Below, in pieces: positions 53,536 through 61,311 of a DNA stretch of 64,000 bases (within the stretch, counting starts at the first letter, position 1; every line of letters begins with the position of its first letter). The notes beneath the pieces were generated by a model. The model saw only the letters and a program-made list of their open reading frames with translations. It searched no databases and was not told where the DNA came from. The position numbers were made by a program, and so were the translations under genes. The stretch covers positions 124,001 through 188,000 of the forward strand of contig NZ_AKKC02000009.1 in NCBI RefSeq assembly GCF_000282095.2, read 5' to 3'. The DNA comes from Rhizobium sp. CF080. Its GTDB lineage: Bacteria; Pseudomonadota; Alphaproteobacteria; Rhizobiales; Rhizobiaceae.

Positions 53536-54396
53536 ATGAATTCCTTTTTTATAGGGCTTATGGCTCGATTTTTGAGCCTGCTGCTCCTATGCGGCATGCT
53601 ATCTGTTTCATTCGGATCAGCGGCGAATGCGCGATTTATTTCGCCCGATACCTGGGACCCAACTACGCCTGGCGTAGGGACTAATCGATACTCCTATTCG
53701 GAAAACGATCCCGTCAACAAAAGTGATCCTAACGGCCACTCTATAAATCCAGACGTTTCTGATTATGGCAGTGAGGGGACAGGGGGAGACGGTGGAAACC
53801 AGGAAGCCGAAACGCAGACATCAAAAGATTTCGACAATGCTGCAGGTGAAACATTTGGAGAGCGCACAGAAGACAAAAAATCCCAACAGGCGCAAATGTC
53901 AGGCAATTCGAAGCCCGGTGATGAGGATGGTGATGGCCTCCTCGACTCCAAAGACCCGACGACACCGCATGCGGTTACACTTGGACCTAATCCCTTATCC
54001 GTGGATATTGACGGCGGAAAAATCCACTACCCCGGAACTATTGGCCCTATTGGAGGAGGTGTAAGGACTGGTGTTGATCCTAGCGCTTTGTCTCCTTCTC
54101 ACTCCATTGGCGGAAGGGCGTCGAGTCGGAACGTTGACGCTATATCTCAAAGTATGCGTGAGAATGGTTACAAGGGTAAACCGATTGATGTGATTGAATA
54201 TAATGGTAGAACCATTATTGTTGACGGACATCACAGAGCTGCCGCAGCGAATCGCACTGGCACACCCGTTGATGTTAGAACCGTAAATCCCGGTGAATTC
54301 CCTATGGGATCTGGGGGATGGAAATCCATACAAGAAGTAATCAGCGGGGCAAACAGTTTCACAGGAAATAGTTTATCCCGGCCGGGTCGTAGATGA
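53536..54396 (+). CDS. secreted mini-RHS toxin 2, ParB-like domain
   Basis: A 286-residue relative of toxin 1. The first 68 residues are 57/68 identical to it: signal (ARFLSLLLLCGMLSVSFG) and RHS tail ending NDPVNKSDPNGH. A Gln/Glu/Lys-rich linker with a GDEDGDGLLDSKDP segment follows to about 180. The C-terminal domain has VDAISQSMRENGYKGKPIDV and IIVDGHHRAAAA (about 200-240), the ParB/Srx-like pattern of polymorphic toxin tips with the DGHHR motif. The ATG at 53536 was preferred over the longer open frame from 53407. The next gene overlaps it by four bases. Confidence 0.8.
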   Translation: MNSFFIGLMARFLSLLLLCGMLSVSFGSAANARFISPDTWDPTTPGVGTNRYSYSENDPVNKSDPNGHSINPDVSDYGSEGTGGDGGNQEAETQTSKDFDNAAGETFGERTEDKKSQQAQMSGNSKPGDEDGDGLLDSKDPTTPHAVTLGPNPLSVDIDGGKIHYPGTIGPIGGGVRTGVDPSALSPSHSIGGRASSRNVDAISQSMRENGYKGKPIDVIEYNGRTIIVDGHHRAAAANRTGTPVDVRTVNPGEFPMGSGGWKSIQEVISGANSFTGNSLSRPGRR

Positions 54397-54797
54397 TGAG
54401 TGACTTTCTTCATCTGGTGCATGAGTATGTTGCTGAGGTCAAAATGTGCATTGACCTCTTTGATCAACATTTCGGAAGAAAAGATATCGTTAGGGCGTGG
54501 CGAGAAGGAAAGTTACCACAGACCGGTATTTTACCCGGCAACATACGATACCAAATCCACGGCAAAGGATGCCAAGTGGAATTTGCTACCCATGATATCG
54601 ACTTTGACTTCGCAGATTGGGAAGGTAATTTCGGTTTTGATGCCTGGAAGTTATGGTTGTTTGCTAGTCAATTTCCGGAAAAATATCCGCAATTACAGCA
54701 TCAAGGAATTGTGGAGGAGGAAATGAAAAGATACGTATTAAACGGCTCTATTTCAGCTATTAATGATGATATGACTCTTTATATGCCAGACAATTAA
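54393..54797 (+). CDS. probable immunity protein for toxin 2
   Basis: A 134-residue protein that starts ATG at 54393, overlapping the toxin stop (ATGA). It has FLHLVHEYVAEVKMCIDLFD, GNIRYQIHGKGCQVEFATHDIDFDFADWEGNFGFDAWKLWLF and ends MTLYMPDN. It may belong to the DUF6896 group of small acidic proteins found next to toxins, but I am not certain. Position, size and composition support an immunity role. Confidence 0.7.
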   Translation: MMSDFLHLVHEYVAEVKMCIDLFDQHFGRKDIVRAWREGKLPQTGILPGNIRYQIHGKGCQVEFATHDIDFDFADWEGNFGFDAWKLWLFASQFPEKYPQLQHQGIVEEEMKRYVLNGSISAINDDMTLYMPDN

Positions 54798-54916
54798 ATC
54801 CTGATTTCTAGCTCGTTCACAACGGGATTTATCTGAGCCGTGATGTGCTTGGGTTAGCTTCTCCACGAAACTGAGATGTAGTCGTGTTTTCTTGTCCGTG
54901 ACATCTTCTGCGATAA

Positions 54917-54944
54917 AAAGCCCTCTCCGTTATAAGGAGAGGGC
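54917..54944 (-). terminator. intrinsic terminator of gap
   Basis: GCCCTCTCC (54920-54928) pairs with GGAGAGGGC (54936-54944), loop GTTATAA; on the minus strand TTTTTATCG follows. It lies 40 bases after the gap stop. Confidence 0.85.
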
Positions 54945-54983
54945 GGTTTTCCGGCTACGGCCCCAAGGGGCGACCTAAGTTAA

Positions 54984-55994
54984 CTAGATCAGCTTCGAAA
55001 ACGCCACGGCCGTGTCGGCCATGCGGTTCGAGAAGCCCCATTCGTTGTCGTACCAGGAGAGGATGCGGACGAAATTGCCTTCGAGCACCTTGGTCTGGTC
55101 GATCGCGAAGATCGACGAATGGCTGTCGTGGTTGAAGTCGCGGCTGACGAGCGGCTCTTCGGTGTAACCGAGGATGCCCTTGAGCGCGCCGTTGGAAGCG
55201 GCCTTGATCGCTTCGTTGACTTTGGCAACCGTGGTCGTCTTCTTGGCGACGAACTTGAAGTCGACGACCGAGACGTTCGGGGTCGGCACGCGGATCGAGG
55301 TGCCGTCGAGCTTGCCCTTGAGGTGCGGCAGGACTAGGCCGACGGCCTTGGCGGCACCCGTCGAGGTCGGGATCATCGAGAGCGCTGCAGCGCGGGCGCG
55401 GTACAGGTCCTTGTGCATGGTGTCGAGCGTCGGCTGGTCACCCGTGTAGGAGTGGATCGTGGTCATGAAGCCATGATCGATGCCGATCGCGTCGTCCAGA
55501 ACCTTGACCACCGGAACCAGGCAGTTGGTGGTGCAGGACGCGTTGGAGATGACCAGGTGTTCCCGGGTCAGCTGGTCGTGGTTGACGCCGAAGACGACGG
55601 TGAGGTCGGCACCGTCGGCCGGAGCCGAGACGATGACGCGCTTGGCGCCGGCGGTCAGGTGCAGGGCGGCCTTGTCGCGGGCGGTGAAGATGCCCGTGCA
55701 TTCGAGCGCGATATCGACGCCGAGTTCGCCATGCGGCAGGGTCGCCGGGTCCTTGATCGCGGTCACCTTGATCGGCTTGCCGCCGCCGACGGTGATCGTG
55801 TCGCCCTCGACCTTCACATCGGCCGGGAACTTGCCGTGGATGGAATCGTAGCGGAGCAGGTGGGCATTGGTCTCGACCGGGCCGAGGTCGTTGATGGCAA
55901 CGACTTCGATATCGGTGCGGCCGGATTCCACGATAGCACGCAGAACGTTACGGCCGATGCGGCCAAAGCCGTTGATGGCAACTTTCACAGTCAT
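54984..55994 (-). CDS. gap: type I glyceraldehyde-3-phosphate dehydrogenase
   Basis: GAPDH oxidises glyceraldehyde 3-phosphate with phosphate and NAD. The 336-residue protein starts VKVAINGFGRIGRNVLRAI and has the catalytic Cys in SNASCTTNCLVPV. TGAAKAVGLVLPHLKGKLDG and WYDNEWGFSNRM are the family ends. The start at 55994 follows tkt by about 75 bases, so tkt-gap may be one unit on the minus strand. Confidence 0.98.
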   Translation of the reverse strand: MTVKVAINGFGRIGRNVLRAIVESGRTDIEVVAINDLGPVETNAHLLRYDSIHGKFPADVKVEGDTITVGGGKPIKVTAIKDPATLPHGELGVDIALECTGIFTARDKAALHLTAGAKRVIVSAPADGADLTVVFGVNHDQLTREHLVISNASCTTNCLVPVVKVLDDAIGIDHGFMTTIHSYTGDQPTLDTMHKDLYRARAAALSMIPTSTGAAKAVGLVLPHLKGKLDGTSIRVPTPNVSVVDFKFVAKKTTTVAKVNEAIKAASNGALKGILGYTEEPLVSRDFNHDSHSSIFAIDQTKVLEGNFVRILSWYDNEWGFSNRMADTAVAFSKLI

Positions 55995-56069
55995 GTCATT
56001 CTCCCGAAAATGTGCGGTCTGTCTTGGCGGGGCGCGCCGAATGCGCCCCTTTCACTGTCTGTCTTTGGC

Positions 56070-58052
56070 TCAGGCGAGCTGTTTTTCGGCTGCGGCAACA
56101 ACCGCTTCCGCGGTGATGCCGAAGTGCTTGAAGAGATCCTTGGCAGGGCCCGAAGCGCCGAAGGACTTCATGCCGATGAAGGTGCCCTTCGGACCGATGA
56201 AGTGGTCCCAGCCCTCGCGCACAGCCGCTTCGACGGCGATCTTGACCGGCGAATTGCCGATGACCGCGGTCTGGTAGGATTCCGGCTGGTCGAAGAAGAG
56301 CTCGACGCAGGGGACGGAAACGACGCGGGTCGCGATGCCCTTGCCGTCCAGGGTCGCCTGCGCCTTCAGCGCCAGTTCGACTTCCGAACCGGAGGCGAAG
56401 ATCGTCACCTTGGCGTCGGCCGCGGAGACGAGTTCGTAGGCGCCCTGGGCGCAGAGGTTCTTCTCTTCATAGGTCTTGCGGGCCGGCGTCAGGTTCTGGC
56501 GGGTCAGCGCCAGGCCGGACGGGCGGTGTTTTTCCTTCAGCGCCAGCTGCCAGCACTCGGCCGTCTCGGTCTCGTCGGCCGGGCGGAAGAGGAGCAGGTT
56601 GGGGATGGCGCGCAGCGCCGCCAGATGCTCGACCGGCTGGTGGGTCGGGCCGTCTTCGCCGACGCCGATCGAGTCATGCGTCCAGACATGCACGACGCGG
56701 ATGCCCATGAGGGCGGCGAGGCGCACGGCCGGGCGGCAATAATCCGAGAAGATCAGGAAGCCGCCGGAATAGGGGATCAGGCCGCCATGCAGCGAGATGC
56801 CGTTGATGGCGGCGGCGGTCGCATGTTCGCGGATGCCCCAATGCATGTAGCGGCCGGAGAAATCGGTCGGGGTGATCGACTTCATCTGGCTGGTCTTGGT
56901 GTTGTTCGAGGGCGTCAGGTCGGCCGAGCCGCCGATCGTTTCCGGCAGCAGGCCGTTGATGACCTCGAGCGCGTCCTCGGAGGCCTTGCGGGTGGCGACC
57001 GTCGGGTTGTTCTCGGCGATCTTCTTCTTGAAGGCGTCGATGGCGCTGTCGAAATTGCCCGGCAGGTCGCCGGCGAAACGGCGCACGAATTCGGCCTTCT
57101 TGTCGGAAGCGGTGGCGGCGAGGCGATCTTCCCAGTCCTTGCGGGTCTTGGTCGAACGCAGGCCGGCAAGGCGCCAGGCATCGAGAACGTCGGCCGGAAC
57201 GGTGAAGGCTTCCGCTTCCCAGTTCAGGTTCTTGCGGGCGGCCGCGATTTCCTCGGCGCCGAGCGGATTGCCGTGAACCTTGTGGGTGCCCTGCTTGTTC
57301 GGGGCGCCGAAGCCGATGATCGTTTTGCAGGCGATGAAGGTCGGGCGGTCGGACGTCTGGGCGGCTTCGATCGCGGCCGAGATCTGCTCGACGTCATGGC
57401 CGTCCACTTCGATCGTGTTCCAGTGGGCGGACTTGAAGCGCATGATCTGGTCGGTCGAATCCGACAGGGAGACGGCGCCGTCGATGGTGATCTTGTTGTC
57501 GTCCCAGAAGAGGACGAGCTTGTTGAGCTTCAGGTGGCCGGCAAGCGCGATCGCTTCCTGGCTGATGCCTTCCATCAGGCAGCCGTCGCCGCAGAGCGCA
57601 TAGGTGAAATGGTTCTGCAGGTCGGAGCCGAATTCTTCTTCCAGCTTGCGCTCGGCGATCGCCATGCCGACGGCATTGGCAATGCCCTGGCCGAGCGGGC
57701 CGGTGGTGGTCTCGATACCCGACGCATGGCCGTATTCCGGATGGCCGGCGGTCTTGGAACCGAGCTGGCGGAACTGCTTGATGTCCTCGATCGTCATGTC
57801 CTCGTAACCGGTGAGGAACAGCAGCGAATAAAGCAGCATCGAACCGTGGCCGGCAGACAGCACGAAACGGTCGCGGTCCGGCCAGAGCGGGTTCTTCGGG
57901 TCGAATTTCAGGTAGCGGGTAAACAGAACCGTCGCGATGTCGGCAGCGCCCATCGGCAGGCCGGGATGGCCGGAATTGGCCTTCTCTACAGCATCCATGG
58001 CGAGGAATCGGATCGCGTTCGCCATCCGGTTATGTTTGTCGAGAGAGGTCAT
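56070..58052 (-). CDS. tkt: transketolase
   Basis: Transketolase moves two-carbon units in the pentose phosphate pathway using thiamine diphosphate. The 660-residue protein has ANSGHPGLPMGAADIA, TGPLGQGIANAVGMA, the cofactor motif ALCGDGCLMEG with LVLFWDDNKITIDG, and THDSIGVGEDGPTHQPVEH. Length is normal. The start at 58052 follows AGAGAGG. It leads the tkt-gap unit. Confidence 0.97.
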   Translation of the reverse strand: MTSLDKHNRMANAIRFLAMDAVEKANSGHPGLPMGAADIATVLFTRYLKFDPKNPLWPDRDRFVLSAGHGSMLLYSLLFLTGYEDMTIEDIKQFRQLGSKTAGHPEYGHASGIETTTGPLGQGIANAVGMAIAERKLEEEFGSDLQNHFTYALCGDGCLMEGISQEAIALAGHLKLNKLVLFWDDNKITIDGAVSLSDSTDQIMRFKSAHWNTIEVDGHDVEQISAAIEAAQTSDRPTFIACKTIIGFGAPNKQGTHKVHGNPLGAEEIAAARKNLNWEAEAFTVPADVLDAWRLAGLRSTKTRKDWEDRLAATASDKKAEFVRRFAGDLPGNFDSAIDAFKKKIAENNPTVATRKASEDALEVINGLLPETIGGSADLTPSNNTKTSQMKSITPTDFSGRYMHWGIREHATAAAINGISLHGGLIPYSGGFLIFSDYCRPAVRLAALMGIRVVHVWTHDSIGVGEDGPTHQPVEHLAALRAIPNLLLFRPADETETAECWQLALKEKHRPSGLALTRQNLTPARKTYEEKNLCAQGAYELVSAADAKVTIFASGSEVELALKAQATLDGKGIATRVVSVPCVELFFDQPESYQTAVIGNSPVKIAVEAAVREGWDHFIGPKGTFIGMKSFGASGPAKDLFKHFGITAEAVVAAAEKQLA

Positions 58053-58405
58053 GGCTAATCCGCTTTTTACGGGTGTCGGTCACGGTCCGCGCGGGACCAC
58101 TTGAAGGGCGGCCCGGGGACCACCTAAGAGCGGCTGATCCTTAGCAGGTGCAACGCGCAAGTCAACAAAAGCACGGTCTCTCGAAGAGAGGATGACGAAC
58201 TTTCCTGCAGCCTGCCTGAATTCTATGCAGCATCCGGGCAGCCTGTGGCGAGGGGTAGAAACATAGTTGACGATCCACAGCTTGGACACGTTTGGGAGGC
58301 CTCGATTGATTGACCGGCTTGCGGGTGGTGAATAGTCTGCGGCCCTTGCTGGAGGGGCCGATCACAGCGATTCGGCCGATTTCGCGTATCGACAGGAAGC
58401 TTCGC
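58053..58405. other. intergenic region between tkt and the DUF4164 gene
   Basis: The 353 bases lie between divergent genes and must hold both promoters. I see no convincing gene, hairpin-plus-U-tract or known RNA motif in it. Confidence 0.5.
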
Positions 58406-58678
58406 ATGCCGTCGGAAAAGACGCTCGACATGGTGATCTCGGAACTCAGGGCGGCGATTGGTGGCCTCGAGAGCGCCGTCGATGCGCGCATCGAGCGCCA
58501 GCGCGAAACGCAGGATGTGGAGGGCGAAGTCCGCCGGGTGCATGCCGACCGGGCGCGCCTGGCGCAGGAGCTCGACCAGTCGCAATTCCGCGCCAATCGA
58601 CTGGAAGAAGTGAACCGGGAAGTCTCGCGGCGCCTGGTGACGGCAATGGAAACCATCCGCGCCGTGCTCGATCGCTGA
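58406..58678 (+). CDS. DUF4164 coiled-coil protein
   Basis: A 90-residue helical protein with MVISELRAAIGGLESAVDARIERQRETQDVEGEVRRVHADRARLAQELDQ, continuing as one coiled coil to the end. This is the DUF4164 pattern. The ATG at 58406 follows AGGAAG by six bases; the frame is open upstream to 58310. It precedes zapA by 25 bases, so it may take part in division, as in other Alphaproteobacteria with this order. Confidence 0.85.
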   Translation: MPSEKTLDMVISELRAAIGGLESAVDARIERQRETQDVEGEVRRVHADRARLAQELDQSQFRANRLEEVNREVSRRLVTAMETIRAVLDR

Positions 58679-58703
58679 TGCGCCAAGATCAAAAGGGAAT
58701 GCC

Positions 58704-59081
58704 ATGGCCCAGGTAACGGTGATGATCGACGGCAAGGCCTATCGCATGGCCTGCGAGGAGGGACAGGAAGACCACCTGACCGAACTCGCCGACCGATTCG
58801 ACCGTTACGTCGGGCACCTCAAGGGCCAGTTCGGCGAGATCGGCGACCTGCGCATCACCGTCATGGCCGGCATCATGATCATGGACGAGTTGTCCGAGAT
58901 GACCCGCAAGCTCGGCCTCATCGAGACCGAGGTCGCGTCGCTCAAGTTCCATCGCGACGGGGCGCTCGAAAACCAGCAGCGCAACGAGCAGCAGGTGGTC
59001 TCGGCGCTCGGCGAGCTTGCCTCGCGGCTCGATGGCCTGACTGCCAAGCTCAACGGCCGCGCGCCGGCCCAGGTGAACTGA
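58704..59081 (+). CDS. zapA: cell division protein ZapA
   Basis: A 125-residue protein starting MAQVTVMIDGKAYRMACEEGQEDHLTELADRFDRYV, the ZapA pattern. A central helix (ITVMAGIMIMDELSEM) and a C-terminal coiled coil follow. ZapA cross-links FtsZ filaments at the division ring. The presence of 6S RNA directly downstream matches the order seen in many bacteria. Confidence 0.93.
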   Translation: MAQVTVMIDGKAYRMACEEGQEDHLTELADRFDRYVGHLKGQFGEIGDLRITVMAGIMIMDELSEMTRKLGLIETEVASLKFHRDGALENQQRNEQQVVSALGELASRLDGLTAKLNGRAPAQVN

Positions 59082-59139
59082 TCCAAAGTCGATAATAAAG
59101 GTTTTCCGCTACTGGTGCGGATCGGCAATCACACATATA

Positions 59140-59285
59140 TTGGCGACGCGATCTGCGCCTCACGACAGGAACCACAATCCCTGGGGCCATACTCGATCCA
59201 AAGGGAGCTGTCCCTGGCCAGGCCCGTGGGCTTGGACACACGGCGCCCACCTACGTTTGTAGGCACCCAGGATCGTAAACATCCA
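59140..59285 (+). ncRNA. ssrS: 6S RNA
   Basis: Downstream of zapA, where 6S RNA usually lies, a G+C-rich stretch can fold into one long interrupted hairpin. Closing pairs CGATCT with GGATCG (about 59149-59154 and 59270-59275), GCCT with AGGC follows, and an upper stem around CCCTGGGGCC and GGGCTTGG encloses the bubble. A TATATT -10-like element precedes at 59134-59140. The ends are approximate. 6S RNA sequesters sigma-70 RNA polymerase. Confidence 0.65.
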
Positions 59286-59312
59286 CCGGTTGCCGTGGAT
59301 CGCACTCTTTCT
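59281..59312 (+). terminator. hairpin after 6S RNA
   Basis: ATCCAC (59281-59286) pairs with GTGGAT (59295-59300), loop of eight, followed by pyrimidine-rich CTCTTTCTCTTTC. It may end the 6S transcript. Confidence 0.45.
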
Positions 59313-59610
59313 CTTTCACCTATTTCGGCTCTTGAGCGCAACTTTTCACACCGATTTTGACACCGGTGTGAGAATTGATCGGTCGAGATATGTCCAACCA
59401 TTACCGGCTGTTTCCAGCATCCGAACGGCTGATCTCGCTGGGAGACGATCCCGAACGACAGATGCCCGGTCTGACGACTGTTCGTCGCGTGAGTTCTTTC
59501 ACCACCGAAAGAAGCAGCCAAACCTCACCGCATATACGTCGTTTTCCCGATTTGAGCTGAGGGATTCCGCCGTATTTACTCAAGTCATTGAGGATGGTGT
59601 GGAGTGGCGA
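59313..59610. other. intergenic stretch upstream of the 79-codon gene
   Basis: No gene is supported. A perfect 8-base inverted repeat TCACACCG (59346-59353) / CGGTGTGA (59364-59371) with a ten-base spacer may be an operator or a small hairpin. The frame of the next gene is open through the region but has poor codon use before 59560. Confidence 0.4.
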
Positions 59611-59850
59611 ATGTTTTTCGTATCAGTCACGGGTGATGACGAGTTTCTGGCAGATAGCATCAAGATTGAAAACGGGAAGTTATACGCGACTGTAATCGGC
59701 GGCACACGGGCCTATAAGCTGTCGACCGTCGTGGAAGTCGCGCCCGTTGAACTGGAGAGCCGGAGCCCGGTCGAGCGTATCGAGAAAGTCGCAGCGGCCA
59801 TGAAAGACCTGTTTGATTTACAGGGTCCCTCGGCAAACCCCATATCGTAG
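59611..59850 (+). CDS. hypothetical protein
   Basis: A 79-residue product starting MFFVSVTGDDEFLADSIKIENGKLYATVIGGTRAYKLSTVVEVAPVELESRSPVERI and ending in a helix (KVAAAMKDLFDL). GGAG lies six bases before the ATG. The open frame runs back to 59290 and the residues just before (FTQVIEDGVEWR) also look coding, so the true start may be earlier or the gene may be 5'-damaged. No family is recognised. Confidence 0.5.
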   Translation: MFFVSVTGDDEFLADSIKIENGKLYATVIGGTRAYKLSTVVEVAPVELESRSPVERIEKVAAAMKDLFDLQGPSANPIS

Positions 59851-59962
59851 AACGTTCCTTCGGGAGGCGGAATCTCAGCACTCTCCAATGTTCGAGTTGA
59901 TTGGTTCAGCTTGTAGGAAGGCCTGCCTATCTCCTGAGGAAAACAGGTTGACGACATAGACG

Positions 59963-60178
59963 CTAACTATCGGCGTAGTCCTGTTCGATCAGGAGGATGG
60001 CATCCCGCATCTTCATCACCTGCCGCTGGATTTGCTCCTCTGATAACGGCGGGTCTCTCTTTTCCAACTGATAGATCAGTTTGTCGCGCACCCGCTGATA
60101 AACAGCTGCCCGGTCGCCAGCCGATTGTTCGGGCAGGTTTTCAATCATCGCCCGTAATAGGGCAGTAAAAGCAGTCAT
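59963..60178 (-). CDS. small helical hypothetical protein
   Basis: A 71-residue protein: LLRAMIENLPEQSAGDRAAVYQRVRDKLIYQLEKRDPPLSEEQIQRQVMKMRDAILLIEQDY. Helical hairpins with this Pro-Pro-Leu turn occur as N-terminal regions of larger rhizobial and Bradyrhizobium proteins. A GAGG site precedes the ATG. Function unknown. Codon use is acceptable. Confidence 0.7.
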   Translation of the reverse strand: MTAFTALLRAMIENLPEQSAGDRAAVYQRVRDKLIYQLEKRDPPLSEEQIQRQVMKMRDAILLIEQDYADS

Positions 60179-60401
60179 ATTGCCTCGGAAAAAGGGCTCG
60201 GCAGCCGTAGCTGTGAACCTGGATAAGCCGCGACCGAAACTAGTGCTGCTCGTTCTTCCGGCAAGTCATGCTAACGAGCTAGCCGAGCGCCGCCTAAAGG
60301 GTCATGTCGCAGCCGACTCATACCTTCTCTACCGCTCAAGTGGATGATGACAACCGCCGGCGTGCGGGCTTAGCTAGGCCCAAATGAAGGGGGAGAAAAC
60401 C

Positions 60402-60656
60402 ATGAGCGTAGTAGTTACGACAAGTGCGAGCTGGCGTGCGCCAGTGCTGATCCGGATTGGATTTGGTTCGTCGGAAGCCGTGCGGAGCCCATCTGAAGCC
60501 CTCGATTATTTGGTCGAGCGGTGGCCCCGTGAGGTCGGCGATCATCACAAGATTGCGCTTCACAAATGTCTTGTTGCGACGACCGGAGCAATTCCGGTGG
60601 AGGTTGCGCGGGAAGCATTTATCTCCGCTGCGATCGAGGCCTATGTACTAGCGTAG
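60402..60656 (+). CDS. DUF982 protein
   Basis: An 84-residue protein with RIGFGSSEAVRSPSEALDYLVERWPREVGDHHKIALHKCLVATTGAIPVEVAREAFISAAIEA, the DUF982 pattern common in rhizobia, often as several paralogues. Function unknown. The ATG at 60402 follows GGGGGAG; an in-frame ATG at 60384 would add six residues. Confidence 0.88.
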   Translation: MSVVVTTSASWRAPVLIRIGFGSSEAVRSPSEALDYLVERWPREVGDHHKIALHKCLVATTGAIPVEVAREAFISAAIEAYVLA

Positions 60657-60744
60657 TAATCAACAGGCCTCACCAATCGCCATGGACAAGGCCCGAAAGT
60701 TGCTCTTCCGCGTAGACTTCGTTGTCGTTTGCGAGATGACGCTT

Positions 60745-60945
60745 TTACTCATATTTCGGCTTCCAACCGCGAACATATCCACGGCTCACAAGCTGCTCGA
60801 CAATGGCAAGCTCGCCGCGAAGGTTCCGACAATCATCCAGGAGCGACTTCACGGATTCGAGGGCATCTCCGCCATGAAAAGCCAGCACCTCTTCAAGCTC
60901 GGTGCGGGCTTGCTCTTTTTCCGCGTCCTTCTGAACCGCTGACAT
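60745..60945 (-). CDS. small coiled-coil protein, candidate SOS gene
   Basis: A 66-residue protein: MSAVQKDAEKEQARTELEEVLAFHGGDALESVKSLLDDCRNLRGELAIVEQLVSRGYVRGWKPKYE. It is one charged helix plus a short tail. AGGAG lies six bases before the ATG. A LexA-type box is 76 bases upstream, so it could be damage-inducible. No family name is known to me. Confidence 0.8.
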   Translation of the reverse strand: MSAVQKDAEKEQARTELEEVLAFHGGDALESVKSLLDDCRNLRGELAIVEQLVSRGYVRGWKPKYE

Positions 60946-61311
60946 GATTTCTCCTTCGCGCCGAAGCGCGTTCTAACCTGTGCGTAAACTGTGGATGGCG
61001 GTCCGCTGTCGGCGTATCGTGTTCCCTTTATGTTCCGTTTAGCCGTTAGAGTCAAGGGCGGGGTCAACCTCGCACGAAACTATCGAATAGGAACGTCAGT
61101 GGATGGCAATTCGTCCCTGCGTAATTACGAGAGAAACGCAATTCAGCGGTTGAAAATTTTGACACCTGTGAGCATCCGGACGTCGCGCAGGTGGACCATG
61201 AATTTAAGTGAATCCTAATTTATTTACCATGCCGCGGACTTGGCGGCGCGTGATCGCAGTTTGGGCGATAGTCTTAATCCTCTTTTCAAACGACGGGACT
61301 ATTTTCCCGAC
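60946..61311. other. intergenic region with LexA-type box
   Basis: 366 bases between the small gene and the GGDEF gene. Apart from the LexA-type box and promoter space I see no gene or RNA with support. A partial open frame upstream of the GGDEF start (from 61240) is not needed. Confidence 0.5.
61021..61035 (-). promoter_or_regulatory. LexA-type (SOS) box
   Basis: GTTC (61021-61024), seven bases, GTTC (61032-61035) matches the alphaproteobacterial LexA consensus GTTC-N7-GTTC; on the minus strand it reads GAACATAAAGGGAACA. It is the only obvious operator before the minus-strand gene at 60745-60945. Confidence 0.65.

Noticed and set aside
60213..60347. 44-codon frame starting GTG
   Set aside because: No convincing ribosome site, no family pattern and only modest codon bias; not enough support for a gene.
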